Assembly (NCBI RefSeq): GCF_963678635.1
Contig: NC_087062.1
Location: 18,709,789-18,773,788 of the forward strand
Reading direction: 5' to 3'
Source: Symsagittifera roscoffensis
Lineage: Eukaryota > Xenacoelomorpha > Acoela > Convolutidae
DNA length: 64,000 nt
Position numbers and translations under genes: made by a program. A model generated the notes under the pieces. That model saw only the letters and a list, made by a program, of their open reading frames with translations. It did not search any database and was not told the origin of the DNA. How positions within the stretch are numbered: position 1 is the stretch's first letter; each line of letters begins with the position of its first letter. Positions 32,461 to 43,388 of the stretch are shown piece after piece.

Positions 32461-32905
32461 TATTCTGGCCTTTTTTATAACTTTTTTATAACTTATAAAA
32501 ACAGGAAACAGAATCGGTTTAATTCAAGAGAATCAATAAACGACGAATTTTAGTAATTTTTTATTGCACGGAATTAGCAACAACATTACACGTATCAAGT
32601 TTAAAAAGTGGGCTTGTTCATGCCCTGATTTGTGTGATTTATGTGTTTTTTCACAATGAGTTCATACTTAGTTCACGCAGTTTAATTAACAGAAACTCAA
32701 TTGCAAACCAATTTTGAACCGATTAAAATATTAGCATTTTATGTTCTGTCAGGTTCGGCTCAAATAGGATTCTCAAATGAAACGACTTAGGTGAGAATCG
32801 AACCCACGCCGAACTCCCCGGAACGCACTATGTATACGCTGAGCTATTTAGCTGATATTGATAAGCAACTATACTGGCTTTATACTATACTTTCATACTT
32901 TAATG
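32461..32905 (-). repeat. Shared 5' LTR of the Pao element
   Basis: Nearly identical to 23548-23993. Its end is immediately followed (on the - strand, after three bases) by a primer binding site, which marks it as a functional 5' LTR. On its other side it continues into the pol C-terminus of a second copy. Confidence 0.7.
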
Positions 32906-33329
32906 CTATGTAGCATTAACATCCTCCACGCCCGAAGGAGCGAGAACCGGAACGAGCTTAACGAGCGGCCGAGTGTAGTTTCCGGAAACGGTCCTTAGGT
33001 TTGCGGAACGGGCGGTGTTGTCTTTGCCGTAGTTTAGCGACGTTATGCGTGCTAGTGGGTAGTGGCCCCTAGGGCTAGTGGATTCAACTAACCACACCAT
33101 ATCTCCCGTTTTCAAAGAGTATTCGGGAGGAGCATGCCACTTAACTCTTTTATTGAGTGTAGGGACGTACTCACTTAACCATCGCTGCCAAATTGCGTTT
33201 GCGTACGACTGCGCACGGGCATAGCGCTTAGAGTGAGAATAGTTTTCACTCGACCTTAGAGACGGGGGGGGGTTTGAGTTGGGGTGGGCGGAAAACGAGC
33301 TTAACGTTTAAAGCAACAAATGAAATGAT

Positions 33330-33847
33330 CGCTTTTTTTTCTTTCACCCCATCTACGAATTTTTATTAGTACATTTTCCGATTGTTATATGAATATTAGA
33401 ACTTAAAACTTAAAAATTTCAAAAGACATGCCAAAGGATGCAATCAGGACGACAGCAAAAGATAAAAACTCAAGCAGCCCTTGTGATTTTTAGCCAATGA
33501 AATAGATAGTAAAATTTTGTTCACATCATCGGATTGTTCCAAAATTGGTATGCGGACTAATTAGGCTATGACAAACATATTTAGCCTTCATACGTAACCT
33601 TGAAAAACCCCTCGTTACAATATAAAATTGATGTATATGTGTGGTGGAGGGGGAAGGAAAAAGAGCCCCACCTGCAAATGTTTATTTGTGAAATTTTTTT
33701 CACATCATCCGAATGTTACAAAAATTGGCCTGCAAACTGATTAAGGCCTGACAAATATATTTGGTCTTCATGTTTAACCTTGTAAAACTGCTCGTTACAC
33801 CATAAAAGTGATGCTTATTTGAGGTGGGGGGAAAAGGAAAAAGAGTC
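33330..33847. mobile_element. Degenerate family 1 MITE copies, head to tail
   Basis: About 33330-33667 begins GCTTTTTTTTCTTTCACCCC and ends GGAAGGAAAAAGAGCC. 33668-33847 resumes with CCACCTGCAAATG without its left terminus and ends GGAAAAGGAAAAAGAGTC. Both share the family 1 body (GGCTATGACAAACATATTT, then AACCTTG and CTCGTTA). No clear duplications; the left copy is enlarged by other sequence. Confidence 0.6.
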
Positions 33848-34049
33848 AGAACCTTTGTTATATGCTAGCTATTTTATTTAGTGATTGGGGATGGTAAAAC
33901 AACCGAATCCTTAAAAGATTAGAAAAGTTAAAATAGTTGGAAACCGATTATCTGACGTAAATTCTAAATTTTGCCGGGAGTTTTATCCAGATTTCGAAGA
34001 AGTCATTTGAAGAAATCAAAATTTGTTTTGAACAAAGAAAAAAAGAAAG

Positions 34050-34635
34050 ATGTTTACTGTTCTGTTTATTTATATTACTGTTTTTGTGGCACAAAATGCG
34101 GCTGCCAAATACATCAAGTACAAGATATCCGTTTACACTGCTAACGATTCGATGTTTGCTGGAACTGATAATACAGTCATAATGACTTTGAGGGGGGACA
34201 AAGGCTCGACTGGCCAAGTTCGTCTGATAAATCCCGACAAAAATGATTTCGAAAAAGGAAACGTCGATGTTTACGAGGACATTTTGACTGATTTGGGGAA
34301 AATGAGAAATCTTACTGTTGAAGCAAGCGATAATTTTTTCTACGATAATTGGAAGTTAGAAAAAGATTGAGAAGGACAAAAAAGATTCGAGGGTCAAAGC
34401 TCTGCTGAAAAACGCAACTTTTGAATTCAACTGCTGGTTTGATCGAGAACATAACAACTATACCGTATCCGCAAATAAGAAGGACGACTGTGTCAACAAG
34501 TATCCCGAAACCAAAAGATGTTGTGGAAAAGAGGAAACTTTTGTTTTTGGCGAGCAAATATGCTGCTTTGAAGAGCGTAAAGTCATGGATATAGCCGAGT
34601 TTATCCCTGGAGAATGCTTCTTTGATACTTTGTGA
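34050..34635 (+). pseudogene. Secreted PLAT-domain protein gene with one frameshift
   Basis: ATG at 34050 gives a signal-peptide-like start (MFTVLFIYITVFVAQNAAA). A PLAT/LH2 beta-sandwich domain follows (YKISVYTANDSMFAGTDNTV, IMTLRGDKGSTG, later NFFYDNWKLEK). PLAT domains bind lipids or proteins. At about 34355-34368 the frame shifts by one base and meets TGA. The other frame continues through CWFDREHNNYTVSANKKDDC and several Cys-containing segments to TGA at 34635, which reads as the natural C-terminal half. A one-base indel next to an A5 run could be a true mutation or a sequencing error, so the gene may be functional. It is the only non-mobile gene between the Pao and giant elements, and the giant element is inserted 81 bases after its stop. 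Confidence 0.7.
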
Positions 34636-34716
34636 AGCGCCCTTTATCATCTGAAAAATATTGTGTGAGATGAGTATACTGGAGAAAAAAAAGTAACGCA
34701 ACTAGCTAAATAAAAA

Positions 34717-35636
34717 TGTGACATTCGACCAGAATGGCCAGGGTGCAGTCTCTGCAGAATTCGGTATTTTAGCAGCAAGCCTTCCGAATTGGCGATTTAG
34801 AACGGATAAGGACGTTATTTGAACGATTAGCCAAACGGTGAAGGCTAGAAGATTCTGGAATTCTAATTTTTAAAAATTCGAATTATGACGTCATATTTCT
34901 GAGAAACGTCAGAGACGGCCATTTTAGCTAAAATAGCAGAAGGAAACAGAACAACTTTATCTGCGATTACGAACAGTACGAAATCGAGACTAAAAAAAAC
35001 AACAACGAACTATCGAACAGCAGAGGACGTTCCGAGTTGCAACTATTGTGCTGTTACAATAGTTGCAAGGCCGTTGCGAGCAACGGTGAAGGGTAAAACC
35101 CAGCCTTCCGAGTTATTGTGAACTGGATATTAAGAAGCTTGAGTCACCGGATTCAAGAATCCGGAAGGGTCTCGGGACGTGGACTTTTATGGACTTATAT
35201 TGAATTTTAGCATCCGTCATGTCCTGACTTGAATTTAACTGATATTTTGATTAGTTTTGACAAGGATGAGGTGCTAGGAGTTGGGGGAAAGGGTTGATCC
35301 ATCTTCGATGGAGATGATGATTTTTATCTACTGAACAAAAACAATAGTAATATAATAAGTAGTAGCCCTGTTTTTAGGAGTGACCTCGTGGTCTGGGGAT
35401 ACTGAGACCCAGCCATGAGCTCACTAATTTTGCATGTAATTCAGTTAATTTGAGCGTTCTGGTCGAAGCCGGAGAACAGTAACGTTTTTGTCAGCCTGAT
35501 GTAAGAAAGACCACCGAAAAGTACTGGCTTGGTAGAGACGGTGAAAAACATGCAAAGCTCTGTTTAGACGCTAGCCAGTCGTCTTAAGACTTAGTTTTGT
35601 TATCCGTCGATATGTATCTTCCGGGCGAATGTTACA
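34717..35636 (+). repeat. 5' LTR of the giant element
   Basis: 920 bp, TG..CA ended. It carries a CRE-like TGACGTCAT (at about 34887), a GTTGCAACTATTG/CAATAGTTGCAA inverted repeat (35036-35067), and two copies of the CCTTCCGA/TCCGGAAGGGTC motif that recurs in the leader. Confidence 0.93.
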
Positions 35637-35648
35637 TGTATGTTTTTA

Positions 35649-35666
35649 TGGCGCTCCTGGGTGTTA
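35649..35666 (+). promoter_or_regulatory. Candidate primer binding site of the giant element
   Basis: TGGCGCTCCTGGGTGTTA starts 12 bases after the 5' LTR. The TGG start and position suit a PBS, but the spacing is longer than usual and I cannot match a specific tRNA. Confidence 0.35.
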
Positions 35667-37279
35667 TTCTTTTTTAACATCATGACCGGCGGAACCGTTA
35701 GCGAGCATTCCGCGCCGAGCGGATGCTCACATTAACGCCCTTATTAGGCCTAAACCGCCGGGGCGGAAGGGTAGTTCGGAACGCGGAGGCCTTCCGGATT
35801 GCCGTGAATAGTTTTTTAACCTAGTTAAGACCGAAAATTCACAAACCAGGAAGGGTGGGGGGATCGGCCGTCCCCTCGTCCCCTGAGCGGTTGGTGACCA
35901 AAAACACTTAAAGATATAAGTAAAACCAAACAAAAAGTAGTATAGTACCCAAGAAAAACAAAAAACATAAAAAAATAACCGAAAAAACCAAAAACAGTAA
36001 AAAAGTAAAAAAATCAGTAGAAATCATCCCCCCAGACAAGATGTGATTCAACCCCCCCGTTTGTTGTTGATAGATATATTGTTGTTACAGGCATTTATAT
36101 CAGTCAGGATCGTTACGATCAATTTTGTGGCCCGTTTGTGAGGCTTGTACTGTAGGGTTATTTGAGCATTTAAGCACGTTAATGATAAATTGCGCCCAAT
36201 CCGGAAGGGTCAGCTGATTTGCGCTCAATTCGGAAGGCTCCGGGGTGAAGACCGATCCGGCAAGCAGTACAGGGAACAACAGGAAGAGGCTCAACGACAA
36301 CTACAATCGACTGTTGGGTATCGTTAACAAGTTTTGTATCCCTTTTGGTACAAAAAGTAGGATAGTAATCTGTGGGGGGCTCGACAGTGCTGCACTGTAG
36401 TGACCCTTCACCGAACTGCGAATATCCGAGTTAAGCACCTTAATTCGGAGATTAAACAAACCCGGAGGGGTATAGTATTACTAATATTATTATTTATATA
36501 GCCTATATTAATAGTCTAATATCGTTTTTCAGTGAAAAACAACGAAAACAGACCGGTTTTTAGGGTCAAAATAGCGATATTTTGATCCCCCCACAAGTCG
36601 CGATTTTTGAGACATCGATATTTTTTGAAAAGGAAAAAAGCGCTAAGTTAGTGTGTTACATCGTAACTACACTACTGTAATAAGTAGAACCGGTTAACTT
36701 TAGTTCGGAAGTGGTTGGAACTAGTTTGGTACCAAAAACCAAATTTTCCCAATTTTTGATAGTAAGAAACACTATAAAATCAGAAAATTTTTTGAAATTT
36801 TTGAGTTACAACAGCAAAAATAGTTGTTCGGACAACGTCCACTAGTGAATCTACGAGTTTTAAAACCCGCTACCCGAAAGCCTTCCGGGTTGCAGAGAAA
36901 TCGAACATAACGTGTTTGATTTGGTGGATTCATCAATCCGGAGGGGTCCAGGTAGCATAGTTTTTCACAAAATTTTTCTACAAAAGCGTTTTATATCGGG
37001 TCTTTTGCATTGAACTAGAAGAGTATAGGCCTTCTGAGCTCAGATCAATAGTTTTTATAGGTCGAAAGGACCAGATTTGCGGAAAAAGTTAGGCGGAACC
37101 TATAAGAGAGAAAATTTTTTGAGTTCGGTAAAAAGACGTTTTGGTTAATAACTTTGGAACTACTGATCATATCGAGTTGATCTTGGTACCAATAGATCAG
37201 AAATTAGCTGAGCTTACTAATAGGATCAGAAATTTTTCGGGAAAGCGAGAAAGAAAATTTTTTGAGATTGTTTTTAGCA

Positions 37280-37850
37280 AATTACACAAATCCGGAGGGG
37301 TACACCCTTCACGTTTTATAAATTTTTCTGAAAAACCCTTATACCCCTACCAAAAGTTGATAGCGATTGAACTAAGTAACTTAGGACAGTTCTAGACAAA
37401 AAGGGAAGGCTGAAGGCACAAGACAACCATAATAGAGTCGAAGTTAGGCAAGTGATAAGACCCTTCACCGTTAGTGTGAATTGTCAAATAAGTGCCTAAA
37501 CTTCAACCCGGAGGGGTCTAGGAAAGGACCCTATACCCTTCCCAGTTAATTCAAACAGCATAATAGCAACGCAGAACGTATCCGGAAGGGTATAAGCTGA
37601 AATTAAGAAAACTACAAAAAGCTACTTTGACAGAGCTAAGGGCTCCGAAGTCAGAGGGGTCCGAATCCGGAGGGGTCTACTTTCCACAAAACCGGAGGGG
37701 TCCGAATCCGGAAGGGTCCTATAGTCGCTAATTCGGAGGGGTCCAAATCCGGAGGGGTCTACTATTAACTAACTCGGAGGGGTCCCAATCCGGAGGGGTC
37801 TATATTCTGACAGTCCGGAAGGGTCCTATTTGTGCCAATCCGGAGGGGTA
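37280..37850 (+). repeat. CCGGAGGGGTC motif cluster
   Basis: At least fourteen copies of TCCGGAGGGGTC or one-base variants (GGAAGGGTC, TCGGAGGGGTC), mostly 15-35 bases apart with unrelated spacers, especially at 37650-37850. Single copies also occur in the LTRs and at about 35155, 36200 and 36940. The motif is kept while spacers are not, so it looks selected rather than simply duplicated. Confidence 0.75.
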
Positions 37851-38630
37851 TTATTTTATTAAGGACTTAGGTAAACGAAAGAAAGACTAAAGAGCGAGAG
37901 GTATTAGGTTATTAATACACAGGCTAGGTATCAGTGACTGCACTGGTAACTTGCCTCTCAAAAAGAACCAGACTAATACAAAACAGGTCCGAACTCGGAT
38001 ATTCGCGACACTAAGTCTAAATTAAAAAGAGCGTGACTCATTGGTGTGGATTGAAACATAATACGTTTTTGGGGAAAGTGACTGCCCTGAGGATTTTAGT
38101 AGGTCTAGCTCGGGCAGTCCGAAGGCAGATAGGTAACACAATACTCGGTGGGTGCAATAGACGCCCACTTGAGAAAATAACTGCCTTCAAAGTTTTGTCT
38201 GTTTGGTGCAGCACCAAGCAGGGAAAGCTTTTTCTTTAAAAGACAAGTTCGACTATTGTACTGCGACCGACTAAGAGTACAAGACACATACGTTTGTTTT
38301 ATATATACATTCATATTGTGTCAATATATATATTTTTTGTTTTTTGATTTTAAATCAACCTAAACTGTGCTTGATTGGGTAGTGAGTACACTATCTTTTA
38401 AATTGACTGATAACATCATATTGTGCTAGTTTCCAGATCTTTGGACCGATAATCGGCTATTGTGAATAAATTTTATACAAACTGTACTCTGACAACATAC
38501 AGGGATTCGTGGTCACTATTTAATAGAATCTGGTGAAATTTATTGTGTTGTGTCATTATTATTGTTAATAAAACTATAAGGTCTCTAGCAATTGAGTCAA
38601 GAGTAGGCATAGGAAAGTGACAAATAAAGA

Positions 38631-40367
38631 ATGAGTTTAGACAAGTCAAGGATACCAAAAAGAGGTAATAGCTCTAGGAAATTCATACCTGAAAAGCAAA
38701 GAAAAACGATGACCGATCCTTTTGTGGATTGGATCAAGCGAACCCGGTCCGATAAAGAGGGGACGGTTTCAGGCAGAATGGTTGAAACGAGAAGTCAAAA
38801 GACCTCAGAAGAGCGAAGAGAACTGTTAGAAGTGGAGGTCAATACGGACCATACCATGAACGACAACCAGGGAGTAAATGGACTGGAAGGGAGAGGCAGA
38901 AGGCTGGCGAGTGAATCTACTCCGGTAGAACAAGGCCATGATTTTGCCACTTCCACCGGGACGTTGGATCGAGAGGAGATGTCGGAACTGTCCGACATCT
39001 CAACTGAAGTAACGGCGACTAGAAGATCTCCGACAGACAACACTATGATGGCAGGCGGAACGGGGAAACAAACAACGTCATCATCATTCTCAGAAAGAAT
39101 GAAGAATACCTTCGGAAACATCTTTCCATTCAGCATGGGAGGAGGAGCAGGAAACGATGGGGAGTCCCAGGAGGAAGAGGATGAAGAGGAGCAAGGGGAC
39201 TTTGGATCTCAAGTCAGTCTCAATAGTTCGATCCAGGAGAGTGAGGCACACGTCGGAAGAGAGACTGGAACCATGGATAAATTTGGTGTAGTGACAACGA
39301 TAAGCAAAGAGGCAAACACACCGGGCCAGTCGAAGGACTTCGCGATTAGGACAAGTTCGGAGCCACAACCTGAAGAGAGTAGAACCAGAGGGCTTGGCAA
39401 CGCGTTAGCGGATCCTGAAATAGATAATGAAAAGACGTCAAGACAGAGAGTCAAGGCCCGGATCTCGACCAGCACGAAGCTACCTGGGACCGACAGAGTT
39501 ACACCACCACTAGTGACGCCACTCATGGATAACGGGGCAGCACTAGAGGAAGCCTTAAACAACATAGTGGGCAGTTTAGGAGAACAAAATGAACAGATGT
39601 CGATAAGGATGAGTGAACTAGAAAGAGCAGTTCACATTGAAAGAGAAAGTCTGCGGGAAGAAATAAACCGCAACAGACAAGAAGTTGACAGAAGCGAAAA
39701 ACGCTTGAAAGAAAGAACGGACGAACATATGACGAGGAACTTGTCGCGAATGACAAGAGAAGCGGAACAGAGGGAGTTACGCTTAAGAGCCGATATGGAG
39801 AAGTTAAGAATTCAGCAAGAGCAGTCTCTTGGGTCTCTTGACACAAAGATAGACGCGATGATGGAGAGGCGAACGCAGGCTATCATGGATAGGTTGGACG
39901 GGCTACTAAGCAGCAAGAGTGGACCAAAAGAAGGAGAGCCGAACTCGGGAGGTCCCAGCAGGGAACCGAGGGTGAACTTCAATGAACATCAAAGGAGGAA
40001 GACAAATGGATCCACTAGAGGCAGGGGCAGTTCATCAGGCTATGCCACAAGGGGTAATACAACATGGGGCCCGAACAGTAGAGCAAGTTCAACGGGGAAC
40101 AGACAAACCTCGAACGAACGACCAACGCAAAGCACACATGCGACCGGGAGAAGCGATTCTGGCAACATGGGGCATACAAGCCCGAGGAGGAGTCACATGG
40201 GCCAAGCGGGAAACGCTCATGGTGATTCGGATTGTAGGGATGTACCGCACACAGAGCCTTCGACAAGGTGTGAGGACACTCAGGCGGGACACTCAAGGGA
40301 CGCTACGGCAATGGCCACAGCATTTGAACCCCTGAACAGGTCTTTGGAGACATTCCTGACGCGGTAA
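38631..40367 (+). CDS. Giant element gag, N-terminal part (578 codons to an in-frame TAA)
   Basis: Starts MSLDKSRIPKRGNSSRKF. It has a basic N-terminus, then a long acidic/Ser/Gly-rich stretch (SQEEEDEEEQGDFGS near residue 180). A coiled coil follows at about residues 295-425 (EQMSIRMSELERAVHIERES and the following heptads), then a Gly/Ser/Arg/Asn-rich low-complexity region (GSTRGRGSSSGYATRGN). It ends at TAA 40365-40367, but the same frame continues at once into the capsid-like region of the next ORF. The two are therefore one gag interrupted by a stop, by mutation or regulated readthrough. The N-terminal part has no known fold that I recognise. Confidence 0.8.
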   Translation: MSLDKSRIPKRGNSSRKFIPEKQRKTMTDPFVDWIKRTRSDKEGTVSGRMVETRSQKTSEERRELLEVEVNTDHTMNDNQGVNGLEGRGRRLASESTPVEQGHDFATSTGTLDREEMSELSDISTEVTATRRSPTDNTMMAGGTGKQTTSSSFSERMKNTFGNIFPFSMGGGAGNDGESQEEEDEEEQGDFGSQVSLNSSIQESEAHVGRETGTMDKFGVVTTISKEANTPGQSKDFAIRTSSEPQPEESRTRGLGNALADPEIDNEKTSRQRVKARISTSTKLPGTDRVTPPLVTPLMDNGAALEEALNNIVGSLGEQNEQMSIRMSELERAVHIERESLREEINRNRQEVDRSEKRLKERTDEHMTRNLSRMTREAEQRELRLRADMEKLRIQQEQSLGSLDTKIDAMMERRTQAIMDRLDGLLSSKSGPKEGEPNSGGPSREPRVNFNEHQRRKTNGSTRGRGSSSGYATRGNTTWGPNSRASSTGNRQTSNERPTQSTHATGRSDSGNMGHTSPRRSHMGQAGNAHGDSDCRDVPHTEPSTRCEDTQAGHSRDATAMATAFEPLNRSLETFLTR

Positions 40368-43300
40368 TCTAGAACCAATGAACGCAGTGAAAAGTCCAGA
40401 AGAGTCTTTAAGAAACCAAGATGCTACAAAGACGAATCTGATGGCTGTATTGATACCTGGATAGAGGTAATGAAGCTGCATTTCGAGGAAGAAGACTTGT
40501 CTGAGAGACAGGAATGCAGCGCACTCACCAGCAACTTAGAAGGGACAGCCCTGAACTGTGTCATGGCCAAGAAACAGTATCAACGTGACACTGCTGAGAA
40601 AATCTTCGAAATCTTATTAAACCGTTTCGGATCAGGGGTGCAGGGGCACCAGGCGATGATGCGCTTCGAGAAACGGAGGCAGCGGGAAGATGAAACTATA
40701 GACAAGTTTCTCGATGATTTGGAAATGCTGAGAAGACGCAGCCAACCGGATGAGTCAAACCGAAGGATGAACCTGGCCGTAGCCTCAAAATTCATCGATG
40801 GTGTGAAAAACGATGAACTTCGTACGATGCTAGCAACGCATTACACACCACTATCAACTAATGCGCCAACACCGGAGGAGTTGAGACTCAAATCGAAAGA
40901 GTATCTATTGCTGAAACCTCCTTCGAGATCTGGATATTACAAGAACAATTATGGCAATTTTAACAACGGACCAGCGAACCAAGGGAACAATTGGTATAAA
41001 CCGAGGGACGATATGGACAAGAGACGCTCTTGTGCTAATTGTAGTTCAACAGACCATCATGTGTCAGCATGCCCAGCTTATAAACAAGGCATGAAAGCAA
41101 TAGGCTTTAGCCTCGAGGACGAAGATGCGTCAGAGTTGGAACATGAGGATTTCATGAGAGGAGTAATTGCGAAATTCGGCCCGAGGTGTTTCTTTTGCAA
41201 CTTGGAAGGTCATTTTAAATCAGACTGTCCACAATTCTGGGATGCAGTGGCAGACATCAAGCATCCAAGGCATGAAGAAGCTTTATCAGGAGTGAAAGCA
41301 AGCAAGGCTCGACTTTTAAACGAAGCAGAGGCACGCAGGAAGGACAAACCTCAAGAGCTGGCGGCAAAGAAAATGCAAGCGGTAACAGGAGATGCATGTG
41401 AACCGGAACCAGCAACTGCGGCCGATGACTTCAAGATCGATTACAAGGCAGCCGCAAAGGATGCTCTAAATAGAGTACAACAGGAACTGGTGACGAAAGA
41501 AATCGAACAAAAAGTGAAACTTGAACTGGAAAATGAAAAGCTTCAGGAGCAACTGAATACCTTCGAAGCAACGGAGTTCGAGGAGACGAAAACACCAAGC
41601 AGTTTAGATATGAAACTTAAAGTGATCTCCGGTAAGAGGTTCGGCATGGCGCCGCAAGGAAAGAAGATACAGTCGATAATCTCAGTGGCTGGACACCAGG
41701 TAATAAGAAATTTGAGTGAACCATCAGAGTTCACTTTAATGCATTTGGACACATATGCAGATTATCTGAGGCAGGTGGAGCCACGCACTGAGTCGAGAGC
41801 TGTGCGAGCACTACTAACGACGGGTGGCCCTCGCATGAAGAAACTTCATGGACGCTACTTGGAGGTCTATGGGCCGTATCAAATAATGCTGAACGTGGAT
41901 GGAATCAGCATCTACACCAGGACTTACATAACAACAGATGATGACCAAATGGGGCAGATCTATTTGGGTGAAGAGGAACTCAAAGTCCGCAGGATAGGCC
42001 ATGACGCCATGATGGAACAAGACGCGGTACATATTGGATATGAAGCAGATGTGACAGCACACCTGCTTGACACCAACGGAACAAAAATCGGAGTCACAGG
42101 GCTTCTGGACACAGGCGCGGTGGTGAGTGTGATGCCGATAAAAACCTGGGAGAGAATGGGCTTCACGCGGGAAGATTTGATTCCTACGAATCTCCGACTA
42201 GCCGCTGCAAATCGAGGAGCTATCTACGTAGCCGGAAGAACACCGGTGACGGTCCTTCACATGGGAGGACGGAACCTTTGGATGAGCTTCTTGGTGGTAG
42301 AGAATCTGGACGACGCCGACCAATTCATCTTGGGCAGAGATTTTGTCAGGAACTTTGACGTGATGATTGACTTGAACAACGGTCTAATACGGATTAGAAA
42401 CCCGGACCGAAAGTATGTTAAGAGACCAGTTAATAGGATAATAACAGATGAAAATAAGGTACCAGTTTTTTTGGATAGAAAAGTAAAGTTACAACCAGGA
42501 CAAGCTGTAGTAGCAATTTTTAGAATGAGAAATTTAAATTCGTTAAGTGATAGCAAACAGATTTGCTTAGTACCGAATCCAAATAGTCAGAGTTCGGTGA
42601 TTTTAGGCCGGAGCTTCTCGGTAACGCGAAACGGACTGTGTGTCAGTGTGTTGTTGAACACACTGGACACCACGGTTTCAATCCAGCGTGGAAAGAAGCT
42701 TGGCTACGCCTTGCCGATGAGGACCGACTATGAGGAGACAGAAAACTCGAAGAAATATAGTGTGAAAGACTGTCCTTATCATGCAAATAAAGATAAAATC
42801 TTAAAGAGAATTAATGAATTAAAATCTATTCGTAAATTGTTTTCAATGAAATCCGAAACGGACGACGGCTTATCAAGCTGCTCGAATTTTCCGGAACGCC
42901 CCTCGTCATATGAACTAGATTCTGACAAACCGGTTTTGCCAGAAATAGAACATTTAAAAGGAAAAATAGGTGAGGGAGATTTTGAAAAATTGCGGGACCT
43001 CCTAAATCGGAACGCCGAGGTATTTTCAAAACATAAGGCGGATATCGGTTGTTGTAATTTCGTCGAACACGAAATCGAACTAGAAGAGGGCGCCGTTCCC
43101 CATAGGGAAGGCGCAAGGCGAATGACACCACATAAATCGGAAGCGTGCCGAGCGGAAATAGAAATGTTGCTTGAATACGACATGATAGAACCCTCGAAAT
43201 CACCATGGGCTTGCGGAGTAGTAATGGCGAAAAAGAAAGGGGGGCAGCTTAGATTTTGTTGCGACTTTCGTTACTTGAACGCGGTAACGATTAAAGATGC

Positions 43301-43388
43301 GTACCCGATACCGCGAATAGACGAGAGCCTATCTAAACTTGGTGATGCCAAGTTCTTCACCACACTGGACTTGGGTTCTGCCTTCTGA
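40368..43388 (+). pseudogene. Giant element gag (capsid, nucleocapsid), protease and start of RT
   Basis: Same frame as the preceding ORF; first ATG at 40470. Domains by residue from that ATG: retroelement capsid at about 1-150 (WIEVMKLHFEEEDLSERQEC into FEILLNRFGSGVQGH); two CCHC knuckles at 188 (CANCSSTDHHVSAC) and 240 (CFFCNLEGHFKSDC); coiled/charged linker; retropepsin-like aspartic protease with DTGA at 547-550 and ILGRDF near 625; start of RT (LRFCCDFRYLNAVTIKDAYP at about 930). A TGA at 43386-43388 falls in the early RT, in the conserved turn after TTLDLGSAF, at a position often Trp in gypsy RTs. Unless the stop is read through, no RT is made. Confidence 0.88.

Larger units (their letters stand above)
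23548..33265 (-). mobile_element. BEL/Pao LTR retrotransposon in tandem arrangement (one full copy plus a truncated copy)
   Basis: On the - strand. The sequence 32461-33265 repeats 23548-24353 (LTR plus the end of pol) with about six substitutions and one indel. The order from the right is: pol C-terminus of a second copy, LTR, PBS, leader, accessory ORF, gag-pol, LTR. The middle LTR thus serves as 5' LTR of the full copy and 3' LTR of the truncated one, as in LTR-LTR recombination tandems. The second copy stops abruptly at 33265 in a G run. BEL/Pao class is set by the gag (DUF1759-like), protease, RT with YMDD, RNase H and Pao-type integrase. Confidence 0.85.
35637..38630 (+). other. 3-kb leader of the giant element
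   Basis: No supported ORF; small frames at 37141-37395 and 38033-38239 lack recognisable features. It carries a recurring CCGGAGGGGTC/CCGGAAGGGTC motif (dense at 37280-37850) and CCCTTCACCG words. Such a long leader suggests cap-independent or shunting translation, or splicing, to reach the gag ATG at 38631. Confidence 0.6.

Noticed and set aside
34712-34716. Target duplication of the giant element (AAAAA against AAATT)
   Set aside because: Only three bases agree in an A-rich context, so it is not acceptable as a duplication.
37280-37850. Bacterial ribosome-binding-site array suggested by GGAGGGG words
   Set aside because: The context is a eukaryotic LTR element; the motif is longer (CCGGAGGGGTC) and not placed before start codons.
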